Translations under genes and position numbers: made by a program
In this document: piece by piece, positions 1 to 8,516 of the stretch
How the letters are laid out: the number at the start of each line of letters is the position of its first letter
Numbering within the stretch: the first letter of the stretch is position 1
Notes under the pieces: generated by a model
Database searches by the model: none
Told to the model about the DNA's origin: nothing
The model's input: the letters and a program-made list of their open reading frames with translations, nothing else
Assembly: GCF_000768675.1 (NCBI RefSeq)
Contig: NZ_AVPI01000067.1
Location: 1-64,000, forward strand
DNA from: Knoellia flava TL1
Lineage (GTDB): Bacteria; Actinomycetota; Actinomycetes; Actinomycetales; Dermatophilaceae
Length of the DNA: 64,000 bases
Reading direction: 5' to 3'

Positions 1-207
1 CAGCCCGGATGCGACGCGCGGCGCGGCCGTCGTCGAGGGCGAGGCCGCCGTCGACGGGGAGGCCGGGCTGGCCGGTGAGGTGCTGCTCGCGGAGGAGCTG
101 GCGCTGGGAGTCGGGGTGGTCTCGGCGACGGCGGCAGCCGGCATACCGAGGACGAGGGCGGCCAGCGCGAGCGGCGCGACGCGCCCGCGAAGGGAGGAGC
201 GGTGCAT
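1..207 (-). CDS. Secreted protein, N-terminal part only (runs off the window)
   Basis: The reverse strand reads from ATG at 207 to the window edge without a stop (69 codons). The product starts MHRSSLRGR, followed by a hydrophobic stretch (about residues 10-28, LALAALVLGMPAAAVA) with an AVA-like signal-peptidase site, then a Ser/Thr/Pro/Ala-rich linker rich in ST, SP and AS pairs. This is the pattern of an exported protein with a flexible low-complexity region before its functional domain, which lies outside the window. An AGGAAGG ribosome-binding sequence is about 11 bases upstream of the ATG. It is divergent from ileS. The function cannot be told from this part; the plus-strand ORF over the same bases is a shadow. 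Confidence 0.6.
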   Translation of the reverse strand, partial: MHRSSLRGRVAPLALAALVLGMPAAAVAETTPTPSASSSASSTSPASPASPSTAASPSTTAAPRVASGL

Positions 208-474
208 GTGGGGGACAGCCTTCCTGAGCGGTTCGTGACGAACGCCCGACCCGGCCACAAGTGACTGTCCGGGCTCCGTCCCGTGACCTCGACGGGTGAT
301 GTTGGAGCCGCTCGCGTCTGCGGGGCAGTCCGGCTCGCCACCCTCGCGGGTGGCCTACGGTTGCGGGTCAGCGCCGGACTTGGACCGGCTTCCCCCCGCG
401 GACGCGGTTGGTGCCGCCGAGTGCTCGGCGACCGCCCCACTGTAGCGCCATCCTGAGTGCTTCCTGACAGCCGC

Positions 475-737
475 TAGACTGAGGTCACAGGCGTTCGAGC
501 CGTCATCAGCGGCGAGCCTCCGGAAGAACGGCGTCACCTCGCGTGGCGCTCACTAGAACCGGACGTCGGGGTCACGTCACGACTTGGGAAACAAGAGCGG
601 TCGTATGCCGGGTGCCCCCGTGGGGCGCATGGCTGCGGCAAGCGAGGTGGTACCGCGGAGGGAGCCGGCCGGCATACGGCAGGAGGCCTTTCGTCCTCGT
701 CCAGACGACGACGCGACGACCCGCAGGAGCCCTCGAC
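475..737 (+). promoter_or_regulatory. T-box leader (tRNA-Ile responsive) upstream of ileS
   Basis: A -10-like TAGACT (475-480) precedes a structured leader. The conserved T-box sequence is at about 644-658 (GGTGGTACCGCGG). Its TGGT can pair with the ACCA end of tRNA-Ile, whose discriminator base is A. A short stem closed by GAGGT (481-485) and ACCTC (536-540) holds a candidate Ile specifier ATC at 505-507, consistent with the ultrashort stem I of actinobacterial ileS T-boxes. The segment after the T-box, up to the AGGAG at 725-729, is GC-rich and could sequester the ribosome-binding site. Known actinobacterial ileS T-boxes act on translation; that mechanism here is inferred. Confidence 0.85.
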
Positions 738-3700
738 ATGACCTACCCCAAGGTCTCGACCAGCCACCCCGGCGCAGCCCTCGGCGTGCCCTCCGCAGGC
801 GTGTCACCGAGCCCGAAGTTCCCCGAGATCGAGGAGCGGATCCTCGCCTACTGGGAGGCCGACGACACCTTCCGCGCCTCGGTCGAGCAGCGCGAGGCCG
901 GCGAGAACGGCGCCAACGAGTTCGTCTTCTACGACGGCCCGCCCTTCGCCAACGGTCTGCCGCACTACGGCCACCTGCTCACCGGCTACGTCAAGGACCT
1001 CGTGCCGCGCTACCAGACGATGCGCGGGCGCCGGGTCGAGCGCCGCTTCGGGTGGGACACCCACGGACTGCCGGCCGAGCTCGAGGTCATGCGGAGCAAG
1101 GGCATCAAGACCACCGACGAGATCCGTGAGCTCGGGATCGAGGCGTTCAACGCCGCGTGCCGCCAGTCGGTCATGATCTACACCGACGAGTGGCGCGAGT
1201 ACGTCACCCGCCAGGCGCGCTGGGTCGACTTCGACAACGACTACCGCACGATGAACCCCGACTTCATGGAGTCGGTCCTGTGGGCGTTCAAGTCGCTGCA
1301 CGAGAAGGGCTGGATCTACGAGGGCTTCCGCGTCCTCCCGTACTGCTGGAACGACGAGACCCCGCTGTCCAACCACGAGCTGCGGATGGACGACGAGGTC
1401 TACCAGATGCGCCAGGACCCGGCGGTCACCGTCGGCTACCTGCTCGACTCGACGGGCACGGACCCCGTGCTCGACGGCGCGCACCTCCTCGTGTGGACGA
1501 CGACGCCGTGGACCCTGCCGAGCAACCTCGCGGCGATGGTCGGCTCCGAGATCGACTACGTCGTCGTCGAGGCGCCGGTGCCGGGGACGGACGGCACGGC
1601 GCGGTACGTCCTCGCCGAGGCGCGCCTCGGGCACTACGCCCGCGAGCTGGGCGAGGAGCCCGTCGTGGTCGGTCGCTACAAGGGCTCCGAGCTCGTCGGG
1701 CGCACCTACGCCCCACCGTTCTCCTACTACGCCGGTCACGCGAACGCGTTCCGGATCGTCGCGGCCGATGACGCCGTGACGACGACCGACGGCACCGGCG
1801 TCGTCCACACCGCCGGCGCCTTCGGTGAGATCGACAAGGAGGTCACCGACCGCGAGGGCATCGAGGCGGTCATGCCCGTCGGCAAGGACGGCCGGTTCAC
1901 GGCGCCGGTCGACGACTACGACGGCGTGCAGGTCTTCGACGCCAACGCGCTCATCATCGACCACCTGCGCGGCGCCACCCGGGGCCAGGGAGCGACCGGC
2001 TCGGTGACGCCCGGGACGATCCTGCTTCGCCGCGAGACCTACGACCACTCCTACCCGCACTGCTGGCGCTGCCGCGAGCCCCTCATCTACAAGGGCGTCT
2101 CGTCGTGGTTCGTCGAGGTCACGGCGTTCAAGGACCAGATGGTCGAGCTCAACCAGGACATCACCTGGGTGCCCGGGCACGTCAAGGACGGCCAGTTCGG
2201 CAAATGGCTCGAGAACGCCCGCGACTGGTCGATCACCCGCAACCGCTTCTGGGGCAGCCCCGTGCCGGTGTGGAAGTCGGACGACCCGGCCTACCCCCGC
2301 CTCGACGTCTACGGCTCGTTCGAGGAGCTCGAGCGCGACTTCGGCGACCTGCCGCGCGACCGCGACGGCAACCCGGACCTGCACCGCCCGTTCGTCGACG
2401 AGCTCACCCGCCCGAACCCCGACGACCCGACCGGGAAGTCGACGATGCGACGGGTCGAGGACGTCCTCGACGTCTGGTTCGACTCGGGCTCGATGTCCTA
2501 CGCCCAGGTCCACTACCCGTTCGAGAACGTCGACTGGTTCGAGCACCACTTCCCGGGTGACTTCATCGTCGAGTACATCGGGCAGACGCGCGGCTGGTTC
2601 TACACGATGCACGTCCTCGCGACCGCGCTCTTCGACCGGCCCGCCTTCAGCTCGTGCATCAGCCACGGCGTCGTCCTCGGCAACGACGGCCAGAAGATGA
2701 GCAAGTCGCTGCGCAACTACCCCGACGTGCGTGAGGTCTTCGACCGCGACGGTGCCGACGCGATGCGCTGGTTCCTCATGTCGTCGCCGATCCTGCGTGG
2801 CGGCAACCTCGTCGTCACCGAGGAGGCCATCCGCGAGGGGGTGCGCCAGGTCCAGATCCCGCTGTGGAACAGCTGGTACTTCTTCACGCTCTACGCCAAC
2901 GCGTTCGGCGGCGGTTCCGGTTCGGAGGGCGGCGAGGAGCAGGGGTATGCCGCGCAGTGGTCGACCGCGTCGACCGCGCCTCTCGACCGCTACCTCCTCG
3001 CGAAGCTGCGCCAGCTCGTCGAGACGACGACCGAACAGCTCGACGGCCTCGACGTCGCGGGCGCGTGCGACTCGATCCGCGGGTTCGTCGACGTGCTCAC
3101 CAACTGGTACATCCGACGGTCGCGGGAGCGCTTCTGGGACACCGGTTCCGGTGAGGGCTCGGAGGCGGGCGCCGATGCCCGCGCGGCCTTCGACACGCTC
3201 TACACGACGCTCGAGGTGCTCACGCGGGTCACCGCGCCGCTGCTCCCGCTGGTCTCCGAGGAGATCTGGCGCGGCCTCACAGGCGAGCGCTCGGTGCACC
3301 TGGCCGACTGGCCGTCGGCCGACGAACTGCCGGCCGACGATGAGCTCGTCGAGCGGATGGACCAGGCGCGGGCGATCTGCTCGGTCGCCTCGTCGCTGCG
3401 CAAGTCCGAGAAGCTGCGCGTGCGCCTGCCGCTGCGCGACCTCACCGTCGTCGTGCCCGGTGCCGCCGGGCTCACCGACTTCGCCGGGATCGTCGCCGAC
3501 GAGGTCAACGTCCGGCAGGTCTCGCTGCTCGACCTCGACGCGGTCGGCGACAGCGACTTCGGCGTGACCCAGCGGCTCACCGTCAACGCGCGTGTCGCCG
3601 GGCCCCGCCTCGGCCGCGAGGTCCAGACGGCGATCAAGGGCTCGAAGTCGGGCGACTGGTCCGTGGCCGAGGACGGCACCGTCGTCAGCGGTGGCCTCGA

Positions 3701-4103
3701 GCTCGTCGAGGGCGAGTACCAGCTCGAGACGGTCGTCTCCGGTGGTGACGCCGGGTCGCGCGCGACCGCGGTGCTGCCGGGCGGCGGGTTCGTCGTCCTC
3801 GACACCGAGGTCACGCCCGAGCTGGCCGCCGAGGGCCTGGCGCGCGACGTCATCCGTGCGGTGCAGCAGGCGCGCCGCGAGGCCGGGCTCGACGTGAGCG
3901 ACCGCATCTCACTCACCGTGACGGGCTCGCAGGCGGTCTGGGAGGCGACGGTCGCCCACCAGGCGCTCATCGTCGACGAGACGCTGGCGACGCAGTTCGG
4001 CTCGGCGCCCTCGATCGACGCGCTGCCGCTCGGCGACGGCGTGAGCGAGGCCGACCTCAGCGACGGCGAGCGGGTCCGCATCCTCGTCAAGAAGCTCGCC
4101 TGA
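738..4103 (+). CDS. ileS: Isoleucyl-tRNA synthetase, eukaryal-type
   Basis: The 1121-residue cytoplasmic enzyme charges tRNA-Ile with isoleucine. The class I signatures are present: HYGH at residues 76-79 (HIGH motif, in the context [12 protein letters not shown]) and KMSKS at 653-657. Between them lie the CP1 editing domain and GWDTHGLP near residue 110; the C-terminal anticodon-binding part follows. Length and sequence style match the longer eukaryal-like bacterial IleRS found in mycobacteria, a class associated with lower mupirocin sensitivity. I chose ATG 738 because AGGAG lies 8 bases upstream and the open frame extending back to 543 runs through the T-box leader. Transcription ends at a strong hairpin just downstream. 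Confidence 0.97.
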   Translation: MTYPKVSTSHPGAALGVPSAGVSPSPKFPEIEERILAYWEADDTFRASVEQREAGENGANEFVFYDGPPFANGLPHYGHLLTGYVKDLVPRYQTMRGRRVERRFGWDTHGLPAELEVMRSKGIKTTDEIRELGIEAFNAACRQSVMIYTDEWREYVTRQARWVDFDNDYRTMNPDFMESVLWAFKSLHEKGWIYEGFRVLPYCWNDETPLSNHELRMDDEVYQMRQDPAVTVGYLLDSTGTDPVLDGAHLLVWTTTPWTLPSNLAAMVGSEIDYVVVEAPVPGTDGTARYVLAEARLGHYARELGEEPVVVGRYKGSELVGRTYAPPFSYYAGHANAFRIVAADDAVTTTDGTGVVHTAGAFGEIDKEVTDREGIEAVMPVGKDGRFTAPVDDYDGVQVFDANALIIDHLRGATRGQGATGSVTPGTILLRRETYDHSYPHCWRCREPLIYKGVSSWFVEVTAFKDQMVELNQDITWVPGHVKDGQFGKWLENARDWSITRNRFWGSPVPVWKSDDPAYPRLDVYGSFEELERDFGDLPRDRDGNPDLHRPFVDELTRPNPDDPTGKSTMRRVEDVLDVWFDSGSMSYAQVHYPFENVDWFEHHFPGDFIVEYIGQTRGWFYTMHVLATALFDRPAFSSCISHGVVLGNDGQKMSKSLRNYPDVREVFDRDGADAMRWFLMSSPILRGGNLVVTEEAIREGVRQVQIPLWNSWYFFTLYANAFGGGSGSEGGEEQGYAAQWSTASTAPLDRYLLAKLRQLVETTTEQLDGLDVAGACDSIRGFVDVLTNWYIRRSRERFWDTGSGEGSEAGADARAAFDTLYTTLEVLTRVTAPLLPLVSEEIWRGLTGERSVHLADWPSADELPADDELVERMDQARAICSVASSLRKSEKLRVRLPLRDLTVVVPGAAGLTDFAGIVADEVNVRQVSLLDLDAVGDSDFGVTQRLTVNARVAGPRLGREVQTAIKGSKSGDWSVAEDGTVVSGGLELVEGEYQLETVVSGGDAGSRATAVLPGGGFVVLDTEVTPELAAEGLARDVIRAVQQARREAGLDVSDRISLTVTGSQAVWEATVAHQALIVDETLATQFGSAPSIDALPLGDGVSEADLSDGERVRILVKKLA

Positions 4104-4117
4104 CCGGCATACCTCCT

Positions 4118-4219
4118 CGGGACCGTTTTCCGGGGACGGCGAGAAAGGGGTCCGGAGCAAGGGAACAGTTCTCTTGCTCCGGACCCCTTGTGCGGGGACG
4201 GCGGGAAACGGTCCCGGGG
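4118..4219 (+). terminator. Nested hairpin terminator after ileS
   Basis: The inner stem is a perfect 17-bp inverted repeat, 4145-4161 with 4173-4189 (AAGGGGTCCGGAGCAAG and its complement), with an 11-base loop. It is flanked by an outer inverted repeat (GGGACCGTTTTCC near 4120 against GGAAACGGTCCC near 4208). The two inner flanks also repeat directly (GGGGACGGCGAGAAA and GGGGACGGCGGGAAA). There is no long T-tract, as is usual in high-GC actinobacteria. Confidence 0.75.
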
Positions 4220-4221
4220 TG

Positions 4222-4449
4222 TGGCGCGGGTTACCCGAGCCGGCCGCAAACCCCGCGAGCGGCGTCGGGCGCTGGTCATCAACCTCGGGGCGCGGTTCGC
4301 CGCGCTCGCCCTCTGCTTCGCGCTGTTCTCGCTGGCCATGGCGAGTCCTCGCCGCCGTGCGCGACGTCCGCGCCGCCCGGACGTGGCGCGACCGGGCCGG
4401 CCACCTCTTCGGCCCGCCCGGGTGGCGCCCCGCCGAGCCGCCCTCCTGA
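4222..4449 (+). pseudogene. Decayed C-terminal remnant, probably a sterol desaturase-family protein
   Basis: No intact gene fits this stretch, but two reading frames give protein-like pieces in the right order. One frame gives a hydrophobic helix (ALVINLGARFAALALCFALF, about 4269-4328). After a frame change near 4335 another gives VLAAVRDVRAARTWRDRAGH then LFGPPGWRP, ending at TGA 4447-4449. The RTWRDR...LFGPPGWRP ending resembles the C-terminus of actinobacterial sterol desaturase/fatty acid hydroxylase (COG3000) proteins. The catalytic histidine clusters and N-terminus are absent, so this would be a truncated, frameshifted relic. Family assignment is from memory of the tail motif and is moderate. 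Confidence 0.45.
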
Positions 4450-4477
4450 GCCGACCTCGCAAACCCGGGCCGGACGG

Positions 4478-4483
4478 CATACT
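4478..4483 (+). promoter_or_regulatory. -10 box (CATACT), leaderless promoter of the methyltransferase gene
   Basis: CATACT ends seven bases before GTG 4491, so transcription would begin at or next to the start codon. The box overlaps a CGGCATAC motif. Confidence 0.45.
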
Positions 4484-4490
4484 CGGGTGG

Positions 4491-5162
4491 GTGGCAGGGT
4501 GCTGTGACCCCCGAGGGTGCGACCGCGTGTTCGGACCGCGGTTCGCACGGCACGTCGCGGGCCGCTACCGGAAGCGGGGCCTCGACCGGACCGCGCGCCG
4601 GATGGTCGACTGGCTCGCGTCCGAGGGAGTCGACGGCGCGACCGTCCTCGAGATCGGTGGTGGTGTCGGCGAGATCCAGCTCGAGCTCCTCGAGCGCGGT
4701 GCCGCGTCGACGACGAACCTCGAGCTGAGCCCCGCCTACGACGGCGAGGCGGCCGAGCTCGCGCGCGAGCACGGGGTCGCCGACCGCGTCGACCGCCGGA
4801 TGGGGGACGTGGCCGTGGACCCGTCCGTGGCGCCGCCGGCCGACGCCGTCGTGCTGCACCGTGTCGTCTGCTGCTACCCGGACGCCGAGCGGCTGCTCAC
4901 GGCTGCTGCCGCTCACGCACGGCGGTCGGTCGTGCTGAGCCACCCGCCGCGCAACGTCGTCTCGCGCGCGATGCTCGCGTCGCAGAACGTCGTCATGCGC
5001 GCCCTCGGGCGCGAGTACCGTACGTTCGCCCACCCTCCCTCCACGATGCTGGCGACGTTGCGGGACAACGGTTTCAGCGCGCGTCACCTCCACCGAGGCC
5101 TCGCCTGGCACGTCATCGTCGCGACCCGTGAGCCGTCGTCGGCGGTGGGGCAGAACGCCTAG
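4491..5162 (+). CDS. Class I SAM-dependent methyltransferase
   Basis: The 223-residue protein has the SAM-binding motif VLEIGGGVGEIQ at about residues 50-61, an acidic residue ending the next strand (NLELSPAY), and a later LHRVVCCYPDAERLL segment typical of the Rossmann methyltransferase core. It starts with a Cys-containing MAGCCDPRGC and a short helical region. The substrate cannot be told from sequence. GTG 4491 is preferred because the upstream frame runs through the ileS terminator and a -10 box lies seven bases ahead. Its TAG stop is also the first half of the -10 box of the AraC-type gene nine bases downstream. Confidence 0.8.
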   Translation: MAGCCDPRGCDRVFGPRFARHVAGRYRKRGLDRTARRMVDWLASEGVDGATVLEIGGGVGEIQLELLERGAASTTNLELSPAYDGEAAELAREHGVADRVDRRMGDVAVDPSVAPPADAVVLHRVVCCYPDAERLLTAAAAHARRSVVLSHPPRNVVSRAMLASQNVVMRALGREYRTFAHPPSTMLATLRDNGFSARHLHRGLAWHVIVATREPSSAVGQNA

Positions 5163-5165
5163 GGT
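5160..5165 (+). promoter_or_regulatory. -10 box (TAGGGT) sharing the TAG stop codon of the upstream gene
   Basis: TAGGGT ends six bases before GTG 5172. Its TAG is the stop codon of the methyltransferase gene, so termination signal and promoter element share bases. This predicts a leaderless AraC transcript. Confidence 0.55.
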
Positions 5166-5171
5166 GGTCGC

Positions 5172-5651
5172 GTGCCCGAACCCGTGAGACGCGTCCCCGG
5201 CGACGTGCTCATCCATCTCCGTCGTGCTCGCGACCACATCGACCGGCACTTCGCGGAGGACCTCGACCTCGACGCCCTCGCCGCGACGGCACGGCTGAGC
5301 AAGTTCCACTTCCTCCGGTCGTTCGCTGCCGTCTACGGCACGACGCCGCTCGCCTACCTCGGCGAGCGCCGGGTCGAACGCGCGCAGGACCTCCTGCGGA
5401 CGACGAACCTCACCGTCACCGAGGTGTGCCACGCCGTCGGCTACTCGAGCCTCGGGTCGTTCTCGACCCGCTTCCGCGAGATCGTCGGCGAGACTCCCAG
5501 CGCCTTCCAGACCCGGTATGCCGTCCGCGGCGCCCCACGCATCCCGGGCTGCTGGGTCTTCATGGCCGGCCTCGTCGAGAGGCGCGACGGGCCCGGCGGG
5601 GGAGCGGACGGCATACGGAGCAATCCGGGAGAAGCGCCGAGCGCGAGCTGA
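5172..5651 (+). CDS. AraC-family transcriptional regulator
   Basis: The 159-residue DNA-binding protein is mostly one AraC/XylS double helix-turn-helix domain (about residues 12-112). The first HTH is near LDALAATARLSKFHFLRSF and the second near VTEVCHAVGYSSLGSFSTRF, followed by the family's typical GETPSAF. It lacks a separate ligand-binding domain, as in short one-domain AraC proteins. The VOC-fold gene starts 18 bases after its stop. AraC plus VOC pairs are common in actinobacteria, and the regulator probably controls the VOC gene (inference). The tail after residue 115 is poorly conserved and contains two CGGCATAC/GTATGCCG motifs in inverted orientation (5516 and 5610). Confidence 0.88.
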   Translation: MPEPVRRVPGDVLIHLRRARDHIDRHFAEDLDLDALAATARLSKFHFLRSFAAVYGTTPLAYLGERRVERAQDLLRTTNLTVTEVCHAVGYSSLGSFSTRFREIVGETPSAFQTRYAVRGAPRIPGCWVFMAGLVERRDGPGGGADGIRSNPGEAPSAS

Positions 5652-5655
5652 CGCC

Positions 5656-5661
5656 TACGGT
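5656..5661 (+). promoter_or_regulatory. -10 box (TACGGT), leaderless promoter of the VOC gene
   Basis: TACGGT ends seven bases before ATG 5669, immediately after the AraC stop, so the VOC gene can be transcribed independently without a leader. Confidence 0.5.
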
Positions 5662-5668
5662 CGGTCGC

Positions 5669-6112
5669 ATGATCACCAACGTCAGCCTCGTGTCCGTCTG
5701 GGTCAAGGACCTCGACGAGTCCCTCGCCTTCTACACCGATGTCCTCGGCTTCGCCGCCGGCGACGACATCACGCTGGGGGAGGACTTCCGCTGGGTCACC
5801 GTGACCCATCCCTCGCAGCCCGAGCTCTCGCTGCACCTCACGACTCCGAGCAAGCCGCTCTCGGACGACCTCATCGCGGCGATGCAGCGGGCTCAGCTCG
5901 AGGGCGGGCTGCCCGGCGTCGGGCTGCACGTCGACGACTGCCGCCGCACGGTCGAGGAGCTCAAGGGCAAGGGCGTCGAGTTCCTCCAGGAGCCCGAGGA
6001 CCGGCCCTACGGCGTCGAGGCGCTCATGCGCGACAACTCGGGCAACTGGATGGTGCTCGTCGAGCCCCGGGAGTACACGCCGGGGGACTTCGACGGCGCC
6101 TCCTTCGACTGA
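5669..6112 (+). CDS. VOC-family (glyoxalase/bleomycin-resistance fold) protein
   Basis: The 147-residue protein shows the paired beta-alpha-beta-beta-beta modules of the vicinal oxygen chelate fold: VSVWVKDLDESLAFYTDVLG at the N-terminus and GVGLHVDDCRRTVEELKGKG in the second half, ending with DNSGNWMVLVEP. Candidate metal ligands are the His in LHVDD and the acidic residue in VLVEP. Such proteins are isomerases, dioxygenases or antibiotic-sequestering proteins, and sequence alone does not say which. It follows the AraC regulator and is closed by an inverted repeat. Confidence 0.85.
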   Translation: MITNVSLVSVWVKDLDESLAFYTDVLGFAAGDDITLGEDFRWVTVTHPSQPELSLHLTTPSKPLSDDLIAAMQRAQLEGGLPGVGLHVDDCRRTVEELKGKGVEFLQEPEDRPYGVEALMRDNSGNWMVLVEPREYTPGDFDGASFD

Positions 6113-6126
6113 CTCCCACCGACTGA

Positions 6127-6185
6127 TTGCGCAGCAGCGACGTCCGGAGGGCCGGATCGGCACCCTCGGCGTCGCTGCTGCGCAA
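6127..6185 (+). terminator. Inverted-repeat terminator after the VOC gene
   Basis: A perfect 16-bp stem (TTGCGCAGCAGCGACG at 6127-6142 with its complement at 6170-6185) surrounds a 27-base GC-rich loop. It lies between the VOC stop and the folC promoter. Confidence 0.6.
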
Positions 6186-6206
6186 GAAGTCCGGGACAAT
6201 GGCCGC

Positions 6207-7598
6207 ATGGCACCGGCTCCCGACTCCTCCCAGCGCGAGGCTGCTCGCAACCTCGACATCATGAAGCGGCTGCGCGAGGTCGAGGAGGCGATCCTCGCCC
6301 GGGCTCCCGAGCACGACCTCGAGCCGTCGCTGGACCGCATCAGCGCGGTCATGGAGCTGGCGGGAGACCCGCAGCACACGTTCCGCGTCATCCACCTCAC
6401 CGGCACGAACGGCAAGACCACGACGGCCCGCGTCGTCGAGTCCATTCTGCGCGAGATGGGGCTCACCACAGGACGATTCACGTCGCCACACCTCCACACG
6501 ATGCTCGAGCGGATCGCGATCGGCGGCCGCAACATCGAGGCAGAGAAGTTCCTCGCGGCCTACGACGAGGTCATCGACCTGGTCGACATCGTCGACGCCC
6601 GCTCGGTCGCCGAGGGCGGCCCGCGGATGACCTACTTCGAGGTGCTCGTCGCCGTCGCCTATGCCGCGTTCGCCGACGCCCCGGTCGACGTCGCCATCGT
6701 CGAGGTCGGCATGGGCGGCAGCTGGGACGCGACCAACGTCGCCGACGGCACCGTCTCGGTCATCACCCCGATCGCCCTCGACCACCAGCACTTCCTCGGC
6801 AACACCGAGCCGGACATCGCCCTCGAGAAGTCCGGGATCATCAAGGCCGACGGCATCGCCGTCTCCGCGCTCCAGGCCGACCCGGCCGTGTCGGCAATCC
6901 TGCGCGACCGGGCGGAGGAGGTCGGTGCGCAGCTCGCCGTCGAGGGTGAGCAGTTCGGGATCGAGGCCGCGGACGTCGCGGTCGGTGGGCAGGCGCTCAC
7001 CGTGCGCGGTCTCGCGGCCACCTACGAGGACCTCTTCCTGCCGTTCCACGGCACGCACATGGCGCAGAACGCCGCCGTCGCGATCGCCGCGGTCGAGGCG
7101 TTCCTCGGTGGAGGCGAGCAGCCGCTCGACCTCGAGGTGCTCAAGGCCGGACTCGCCGCGGCGACGTCGCCCGGCCGGCTCGAGGTCGTCCGCCGCAGCC
7201 CGACCGTGCTCGTCGACGCCGCCCACAACCCAGCGGGTGCCAGGGCGCTGCGCGACGGGCTCAACGAGGCGTTCACCTTCACCCGGCTCGTCGGCGTCAT
7301 CGCGATCCTCAAGGACAAGGACGCGACGGAGATGCTCGAGGTCCTCGAGCCGGTGCTCGACGAGGTCGTCGTCTCGCGCACGACCTCGCCGCGGGCGATG
7401 CGCCCGAACGACCTCGCCGAGATCGCCCGCGGTGTCTTCGGGGACTCACGCGTCACGGTCGTCGAGGACCTGCCCGACGCGCTCGACCAGGCGGCCGCCC
7501 TCGCCGACCAGGGCGGCGTCGGCGGGGGAGTGCTCGCGACGGGATCGGTCGTCACCGCGGCCGAGGTTCGGATGCTTCTCGGCGTCACCGACGCCTGA
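6207..7598 (+). CDS. folC: Folylpolyglutamate synthase / dihydrofolate synthase
   Basis: The 463-residue cytoplasmic ligase adds glutamate to dihydropteroate and to folates using ATP. It has the Mur-ligase-type P-loop HLTGTNGKTTT (about residues 64-74), the TSPHL folate-site motif following it, and a central EVGMGGSWDATN segment; the C-terminal ligase domain includes VDAAHNPAGARALRDGL. Length is usual for actinobacterial FolC. A -10-like GACAAT (6195-6200) ends six bases before ATG 6207. The usual neighbours DUF4233 and ndk are separated from it here by a repeat pair, a cation transporter on the opposite strand and a small gene. Together with dfrA and thyA at 60-62 kb it covers folate metabolism. 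Confidence 0.95.
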   Translation: MAPAPDSSQREAARNLDIMKRLREVEEAILARAPEHDLEPSLDRISAVMELAGDPQHTFRVIHLTGTNGKTTTARVVESILREMGLTTGRFTSPHLHTMLERIAIGGRNIEAEKFLAAYDEVIDLVDIVDARSVAEGGPRMTYFEVLVAVAYAAFADAPVDVAIVEVGMGGSWDATNVADGTVSVITPIALDHQHFLGNTEPDIALEKSGIIKADGIAVSALQADPAVSAILRDRAEEVGAQLAVEGEQFGIEAADVAVGGQALTVRGLAATYEDLFLPFHGTHMAQNAAVAIAAVEAFLGGGEQPLDLEVLKAGLAAATSPGRLEVVRRSPTVLVDAAHNPAGARALRDGLNEAFTFTRLVGVIAILKDKDATEMLEVLEPVLDEVVVSRTTSPRAMRPNDLAEIARGVFGDSRVTVVEDLPDALDQAAALADQGGVGGGVLATGSVVTAAEVRMLLGVTDA

Positions 7599-7612
7599 GC
7601 CCGCACGGAGGC

Positions 7613-7732
7613 TTGCGTCCGCAACTCTGGTGGCCTGGCCGTCACCGTGGCGGACGCAGAGGTATGCCGGGCAGCTCGCTCCCGCTTGCGTCCGCAACTC
7701 TGGTGGCCTGGCCGTCACCGTGCCGGACGCAG
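7613..7732 (+). repeat. Tandem pair of a 47-bp hairpin repeat (pair 1)
   Basis: Two near-identical 47-bp units occupy 7613-7659 and 7686-7732, each starting TTGCGTCCGCAACT and ending CCGGACGCAG or a close variant. The ends are inverted (TGCGTCCG with CGGACGCA), so each unit can fold into a hairpin with an inner GGCCGTCACC. The 26-base spacer holds a GTATGCCG. The pair lies between convergent folC and the cation transporter. Related pairs are at 11964-12083 and 60280-60388. Confidence 0.85.
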
Positions 7733-7752
7733 GGGGTGCATCCAGAACGCCC

Positions 7753-8382
7753 TCAGTCGATGTCCTCGCCGGCGAGAGCCTTGGCGGCGAGGTGCTCCTC
7801 GCTCGCCACCTCCCACACCTCCATCGCGGAGTGCAGCGCGAGCGCGACGACCCCGAGGCCGAGCACGAGGTCAGGCCAGCCCGACCCGGACCACAGCGTC
7901 ACGAGCGCCATCGCGATGATCGCCACGTTGACGAGGACGTCGTTGCGAGCGGAGAGAAAGGCCGCGCGAGACAGGCTCCCGCCCGACGTCCTCACCCGCG
8001 CCAGCAGCCACGCGCACACCCCGTTGACGACCGCGGCGGACCCGGCCGTCGCGGCCAGCCACCCGACGTCGGGCGGTGTGGGGTCCCCCCACTTCGCCAC
8101 TGCCTGCCAGACCGCCGCGGCCGCGGGCACGAGAAGGATCCCCGCCATGACCTTGCCGGCGATGGCGCGATGCCGAGCACCCCACCCCAACGCCAGCGCG
8201 ATGAGCACGTTGATCGCCGTGTCCTCGAGGAAGTCGACGCTGTCGGCGAAGAGTGCCACCGACCCGATCGCGAGGGCCACGGCGACCTCGACCCAGAACC
8301 ACGCGAAGTTGAGCCCGGCGACGGTGAGCACGAGCCGCCGAAGCGTGGAGGCGACGCTGCCAGTGGCTTGCTCGGACTTCAC
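7753..8382 (-). CDS. Cation efflux-type (CDF-like) membrane transporter
   Basis: The 209-residue integral membrane protein has about five or six hydrophobic segments. The second helix carries the CDF-like signature SVALFADSVDFLEDTAINV, where the Asp residues would form the metal site. The large cytoplasmic domain of long CDF proteins is missing and only a short tail follows. It probably exports a divalent metal ion (Zn, Co, Cd or similar), but the metal cannot be told. GTG 8382 is chosen because AAGGAGG sits five bases upstream; an ATG further out (8505) has no such site. It interrupts the usual folC-DUF4233-ndk order and is transcribed against it. Confidence 0.75.
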   Translation of the reverse strand: MKSEQATGSVASTLRRLVLTVAGLNFAWFWVEVAVALAIGSVALFADSVDFLEDTAINVLIALALGWGARHRAIAGKVMAGILLVPAAAAVWQAVAKWGDPTPPDVGWLAATAGSAAVVNGVCAWLLARVRTSGGSLSRAAFLSARNDVLVNVAIIAMALVTLWSGSGWPDLVLGLGVVALALHSAMEVWEVASEEHLAAKALAGEDID

Positions 8383-8504
8383 TGGACCTCCTTGGTGCTG
8401 CGAACCCCGATCAACCCACTTCCGGCGGGAATCTCGAAGCGCGCGGGAGGGTGAGACGAGTCGGCTGGGAGGGGCACCCGTCCATCCAACCAGCGCACCC
8501 GGCA

Positions 8505-8510
8505 TACCCT
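8505..8510 (+). promoter_or_regulatory. -10 box (TACCCT), leaderless promoter of the L7/L12-like gene
   Basis: TACCCT ends six bases before ATG 8517 and overlaps a CGGCATAC motif (the TAC is shared). Confidence 0.55.
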
Positions 8511-8516
8511 CGTGCC

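Noticed and set aside
9-227. 72-residue plus-strand frame at the window start
   Set aside because: Arg-rich shadow of the exported-protein gene on the minus strand, which has a clear signal peptide.
355-537. 60-residue minus-strand frame in the ileS leader
   Set aside because: It is antisense to the T-box leader, has no ribosome-binding site and low-complexity composition.
804-3299. 831-residue open frame antisense to ileS
   Set aside because: Arg/Asp/Val-rich composition typical of the complement of a high-GC gene; no motif, and ileS on the other strand is certain.
5516-5616. Inverted GTATGCCGTCCGC pair as a terminator inside the AraC gene
   Set aside because: The arms are about 85 bases apart inside coding sequence and the loop is too long for a convincing terminator.
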